From Streptomyces griseiscabiei (lineage in GTDB: Bacteria > Actinomycetota > Actinomycetes > Streptomycetales > Streptomycetaceae), in the NCBI RefSeq assembly GCF_020010925.1, contig NZ_JAGJBZ010000001.1:2294001-2358000 (forward strand): a stretch of DNA of 64,000 nucleotides. The letters are read 5' to 3'. The position numbers were made by a program, and so were the translations under genes. Shown in pieces: positions 60,732 through 64,000 of the stretch (its first letter is position 1; every line of letters starts with the position of its first letter). The notes beneath the pieces were generated by a model that worked only from the letters and a program-made list of their open reading frames with translations, had not been told where the DNA came from and did not search any database.

Positions 60732-61751
60732 ATGACCACCCTCTCTCCCCCCACCAAGGGATCGGGGGTCGCGGTCTCCTCCCGCGACCCCCGCCCCGGG
60801 GAACCGGGCGGCGGGCGCCGCCTGCTGCGGGCCCTCAAGCCGGGCCCCAGCGCCGACGCGGGTGGCGCCGCGCTGTACCGCCGCTGGTGGCTGCCGTGGC
60901 TGTGGATGTCGCCGGCGATCATCGGTATCAGCGTCTTCGGCCTGTACCCGTTCCTGAACACGCTCCTGTTGTCCTTCACCGACGCCAAACCGCTCGGCGG
61001 CGCCGCCTCGTTCGTGGGCCTGGACAACTACACCCGGATGCTGGGCGACTCCGACTTCTGGCTCGCCACCCGCAACAGCGTGCTGTACGCGGTGATCGTG
61101 GTCCCGCTGATGGTGCTGCTGCCGCTGATGCTGGCCGTGCTGGTGGAGAAGAACCTGCCGGGCATCGGCTTCTTCCGCTCCGCCTTCTACACCCCGGTCC
61201 TCGCCTCCAGCGTGGTCGTGGGGCTCAGCTGGCAGTGGCTGCTCAGCGATCAGGGACTGGTCAACACCTGGCTGGAGAAGGCCCACATCATCCGGTCGGC
61301 GATCCCGTTCCTCTCCGACTCCTGGCTGATCCTGCTGTGCGCGATGGGGCTCACCCTGTGGAAGGGCCTCGGCTGGTACATGATCTTCTATCTGGCCGCG
61401 CTGGGGAACGTGCCCAAGGAACTGCACGAGGCCGCCGCCGTGGACGGCGCGGGCGCGATCCGCCGCTTCTGGCACGTCACCATGCCGGGTGTGCGCACCT
61501 CGATGATGCTGGTCGGCACCCTCACCGGCATCGGCTCGCTGCGGGTGTTCACCGAGATCTACATGCTCGGCGGCGCGACCGGCGGCCCCGGCGGCGCCGA
61601 CCGCACGCTCCCCTTCTACATCCGGGACATCGCCCTCGACCCCCTCACCGGCAACGCCGGTTACGGCTCCGCGGTCAGCGTCGCCCTCTTCGTACTCACC
61701 CTGGGCCTCACGCTGCTCGCACAGCGACTGACGAAGGAGGACGAGTCATGA
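60732..61751 (+). CDS. CUT1 sugar ABC transporter permease 1
   Basis: A 339-residue MalF-type permease with a 50-residue cytoplasmic N-terminus and six TM helices (from WLPWLWMSPAIIGISVFGLY, about 53). The EAA loop EAAAVDGAGAIRRFWHVTMP contacts the ATPase. It starts 2 bp after the binding-protein stop and ends in an ATGA overlap with permease 2. No ATPase is encoded nearby, as in Streptomyces importers served by MsiK. Confidence 0.93.
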   Translation: MTTLSPPTKGSGVAVSSRDPRPGEPGGGRRLLRALKPGPSADAGGAALYRRWWLPWLWMSPAIIGISVFGLYPFLNTLLLSFTDAKPLGGAASFVGLDNYTRMLGDSDFWLATRNSVLYAVIVVPLMVLLPLMLAVLVEKNLPGIGFFRSAFYTPVLASSVVVGLSWQWLLSDQGLVNTWLEKAHIIRSAIPFLSDSWLILLCAMGLTLWKGLGWYMIFYLAALGNVPKELHEAAAVDGAGAIRRFWHVTMPGVRTSMMLVGTLTGIGSLRVFTEIYMLGGATGGPGGADRTLPFYIRDIALDPLTGNAGYGSAVSVALFVLTLGLTLLAQRLTKEDES

Positions 61752-62644
61752 CCGCGGCCGTGACGTCCCCGGGCACCGTGGAGAAGCGGCGGCGGCTGAT
61801 GCCGCGCTGGCGGGACTACGGCCGGCCGCGCGAACTGATCGTCCGCTACCTGCTGTTGCTGTTCGTGCTCGGGATCACCGTCGGCCCGCTGCTGTGGCAG
61901 CTGCTGTCGTCGCTGAAGGGCGTCGGCGAGGACGTGTTCGGCTCGAACGCCTCGCTCTTCCCGCGCGATCCGACGCTGCGCGCCTACCGCGAGGTGTTCG
62001 CCCAGGTCCCGGTGTGGTCGTACATCCGCAACAGCATGGTGGTCGTCGCCCTGTCGGTCACCAGTCAGCTCGTCTTCTCCACGCTCGCCGGCTACATGCT
62101 CTCCAAGCCCGGCTGGAAGGGGAAGAAGCTGGTGTGGGTGCTGCTGATGGCGTCCATGATGTTCCCCTTCGAATCGATCATGGTCTCGCTGTTCCTCAGC
62201 GTCCGTGACCTCGGTCTGGTCGACAACCTGGCCGGGGTCTGGCTGCCCGGCTTCGTCGCCGCCATCAACATCCTCATCATGCGGGCCGCGTTCCTCGCCG
62301 TGCCGCGCGAGATCGAGGACGCGGCGATGCTGGACGGGGCGGGCGAGTGGAAGCGGTTCCGGTATCTGTATCTGCCGTCCGCGTGGGGTGCCATCCTCGT
62401 CGTCACCATCAACACCTTCATCAGCGCCTGGGACGACTTCCTCTGGCCCCTGATCGTGCTGCGCACCGAGGACCACTTCACCCTGACGCTGGGCCTCGCC
62501 CGCCTCCAGTCCTCCTCCTTCGGCTACGACCAGCGGATGGTGATGGCGGGCTCGGTGATCTCCGTGATCCCGGTACTGGTGCTGTTCGTGATCACTCAGC
62601 GGTGGTTCTACAAGGGCGTCTCGTCCGGAGCCGTCAAGCTCTGA
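61748..62644 (+). CDS. CUT1 sugar ABC transporter permease 2
   Basis: A 298-residue MalG-type permease with six TM helices (first about 30-50, LLLLFVLGITVGPLLWQLLS). The EAA loop is EIEDAAMLDGAGEWKRFRYL, and the C-terminus ends GVSSGAVKL. It heterodimerises with permease 1. Its ATG overlaps the stop of permease 1. It converges on the GH3 gene with 30 bp between stops. Confidence 0.93.
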   Translation: MTAAVTSPGTVEKRRRLMPRWRDYGRPRELIVRYLLLLFVLGITVGPLLWQLLSSLKGVGEDVFGSNASLFPRDPTLRAYREVFAQVPVWSYIRNSMVVVALSVTSQLVFSTLAGYMLSKPGWKGKKLVWVLLMASMMFPFESIMVSLFLSVRDLGLVDNLAGVWLPGFVAAINILIMRAAFLAVPREIEDAAMLDGAGEWKRFRYLYLPSAWGAILVVTINTFISAWDDFLWPLIVLRTEDHFTLTLGLARLQSSSFGYDQRMVMAGSVISVIPVLVLFVITQRWFYKGVSSGAVKL

Positions 62645-62674
62645 GGTCAGCCGTCATCCCCTCAGGTCCAGCCG

Positions 62675-64000
62675 TCATGCCCTGAGGTCCCGTACGACGG
62701 GTACGGCGTCGAGCGCCTCCCGCGCCGACTCGGCGACACGGAGCTCGACGGCGCCGACGCCGGGGGGCACCTCGAAGGACAGGGAGACCATACGGCGTTC
62801 ACCGGGCGCCAGGCCGACACCCTCGAACGCGCACAGTTCGAGGGTGCGCGGCCATACCGGCGTGATCAGCCGTCGCAGATAGACCTGGACGACCGTACGA
62901 GCGTGCCGTTCCCCGGTGTTGGTGACGTCGACCTCGACGGCGGTCCCCGCGAGGCGCGGTGTGCCGTACGCGAAGCTCGTGTACGACAGGCCGTGCCCGA
63001 AGGAGTACGCCGGTTCGGCGCTCTCGTCCGCGTAGGCGCCGTACTCGGTGTCCTTGTGGTTGTAGTAGACCGGGAGTTGGGCCGCCGAGCGCGGGATCGA
63101 GACGGGCAGTCGGCCTGTGGGTTCCGTGAGTCCGAGCAGGACCTCGGCGATCGCGGTGCCGCCCCACGGGCCCGGGTACCAAGCGGTGAGCAGGGCGTCC
63201 GCCGTGTCGGGGACCGTGTGCGGGCGGCCCTGGATCAGGACGACCGCCGTGGGCGTCCCCGTCGCGACGACCGCGTCCAGCAGCGCGTGCTGGGCCTCCC
63301 CCAGCCGCAGCCCCGCCAGGTCGACGCCCTCGCCGCAGGTCATCTCCGACACGACGGTCCGCGCCGCGCCGTTGGCGTCGAACTCCGTGTCGGGGGTGCG
63401 GGCGCTGCTGCCGCCCAGCACGAGCACGGCCAGGTCGGCCGCCGCCGCCTCGGCGGTCGCGGCCGGGACGCCGGTACGGTCGGCGCCGGTGAGGGCCGCG
63501 CCCCCGGCGTGGCGGACGTCCGTGCCGGGCGGTGCCAGCTCGCGCAGGGCGTCGAGGACACTCACTCCGGTGCCGGGGCGCTGCGGGGCGGTGTAGTCGC
63601 CGAGTTGGTGGGCGGTGGTCGCGGCATGCGGGCCGAGCACGGCGATCCGGCGTACCGAGGGGGCGATGGGCAGGGTGCCGGCCCGGTTGCGCAGGAGGGT
63701 GACGCAGGCGCGGGCCAGGTCGGTGCTGAGGGCGCGGCCGGTGGGTCCGGGGGGCTGCGCGCGGCGTGTGCGGGGGTGTTCGAACAGGCCGAGGCGGAAC
63801 TTCAGACGCAGGACGCGGGCGACGGCCGCGTCCAGGGCGGCTTCGCTCACGAGACCGCGTTCGACGGCCGCCTCCAGATGCGTGAAGCCCTCGTCCCAGA
63901 GGCTGAGGTCGATCCCGGCGTCCAGGGCGAGGGCGCCCGCGGAGACCTTGTCGCCGGTGATACGGGCGAGGCGGTCCACGGCGAGGCCGTCGGCCATGAC
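62675..64000 (-). CDS. GH3 beta-glycosidase, C-terminal part (5' end outside window)
   Basis: The last 441 codons of a GH3 enzyme; the frame is open through the right edge. The visible part starts at VMADGLAVDRL, so the nucleophile Asp of the SDW motif lies just outside. A GH3 C-terminal domain (RIAVLGPHAATTAHQLGDYT, AWYPGPWGGTAIAEVLLG, GRLPVSIPRS) and a fibronectin III-like domain (YSFGHGLSYTSFAYG, VEVDVTNTGERHA) follow. There is no sign of a membrane anchor at this end. It probably removes beta-linked glucose, xylose or related sugars, as part of the glycan locus. Confidence 0.92.
   Translation of the reverse strand, partial: VMADGLAVDRLARITGDKVSAGALALDAGIDLSLWDEGFTHLEAAVERGLVSEAALDAAVARVLRLKFRLGLFEHPRTRRAQPPGPTGRALSTDLARACVTLLRNRAGTLPIAPSVRRIAVLGPHAATTAHQLGDYTAPQRPGTGVSVLDALRELAPPGTDVRHAGGAALTGADRTGVPAATAEAAAADLAVLVLGGSSARTPDTEFDANGAARTVVSEMTCGEGVDLAGLRLGEAQHALLDAVVATGTPTAVVLIQGRPHTVPDTADALLTAWYPGPWGGTAIAEVLLGLTEPTGRLPVSIPRSAAQLPVYYNHKDTEYGAYADESAEPAYSFGHGLSYTSFAYGTPRLAGTAVEVDVTNTGERHARTVVQVYLRRLITPVWPRTLELCAFEGVGLAPGERRMVSLSFEVPPGVGAVELRVAESAREALDAVPVVRDLRA

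Overview
The window is high-GC actinobacterial chromosome, almost certainly Streptomyces. Codon third positions are strongly GC-biased, so most large antisense reading frames are shadows. Gene content also fits: two conservons (cvnABCD), SpoIIE/anti-sigma phosphatases, Tat-exported enzymes, a divergent xylA/xylB pair with a ROK regulator, and sugar ABC importers without their own ATPase. No tRNA, rRNA, CRISPR array, prophage or insertion sequence was seen.

Layout. 0-5 kb: the 5' end of a membrane metal-dependent hydrolase running off the left edge, a Ski2-like helicase, acyl-CoA thioesterase II and a DUF6397 protein. 4.8-10.5 kb: minus-strand conservon 1, with an MHYT membrane sensor upstream of cvnA and an extra Roadblock gene after cvnD. 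10.7-18 kb: a methyltransferase, Streptomyces hypotheticals, a SNF2 helicase coupled to a SWIM protein and preceded by a ten-codon leader ORF, and a proline-rich membrane protein. 18.2-22.4 kb: xylose utilisation (xylA, xylB, ROK). 22.6-28 kb: a Tat-exported amidase, a GAF regulator convergent with an aldehyde dehydrogenase, and a VanW cell-wall protein whose 3' end is an 18-bp tandem repeat with stacked stop codons. 28.3-35.2 kb: an indole prenyltransferase fused in frame to tryptophanase, a leader region with a coupled upstream ORF and hairpin, and conservon 2 with a CYP157-like P450. 35.7-48.7 kb: a Tat-exported cytokinin-dehydrogenase-like flavoprotein, a PAS-SpoIIE phosphatase, a ribose-type ABC importer, a 1,021-residue GAF-SpoIIE-ATPase protein, a cyclase, DUF4142 and MarR proteins. 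48.9-64 kb: a glycan-use locus (GH84, SIS protein, RpiR regulator, GH38, His-rich protein, CUT1 importer, GH3 cut by the right edge).

How the genes work together. In the glycan locus, secreted GH84 and cytoplasmic GH38 and GH3 would trim a mannose- and GlcNAc-containing glycan imported by the lipoprotein and two permeases; the ATPase is presumably the shared MsiK. I found the same 17-bp imperfect palindrome (about TGGTKRATTGAACCASC) in front of the SIS/rpiR divergent pair, GH38 and the importer. It is the likely operator of the RpiR protein and defines a small regulon. In the tryptophan region, tryptophanase would release indole for the prenyltransferase in the same chain. It sits directly downstream of a conservon with its P450, behind a leader with an intrinsic hairpin and a TTA codon, and is the most unusual system here.
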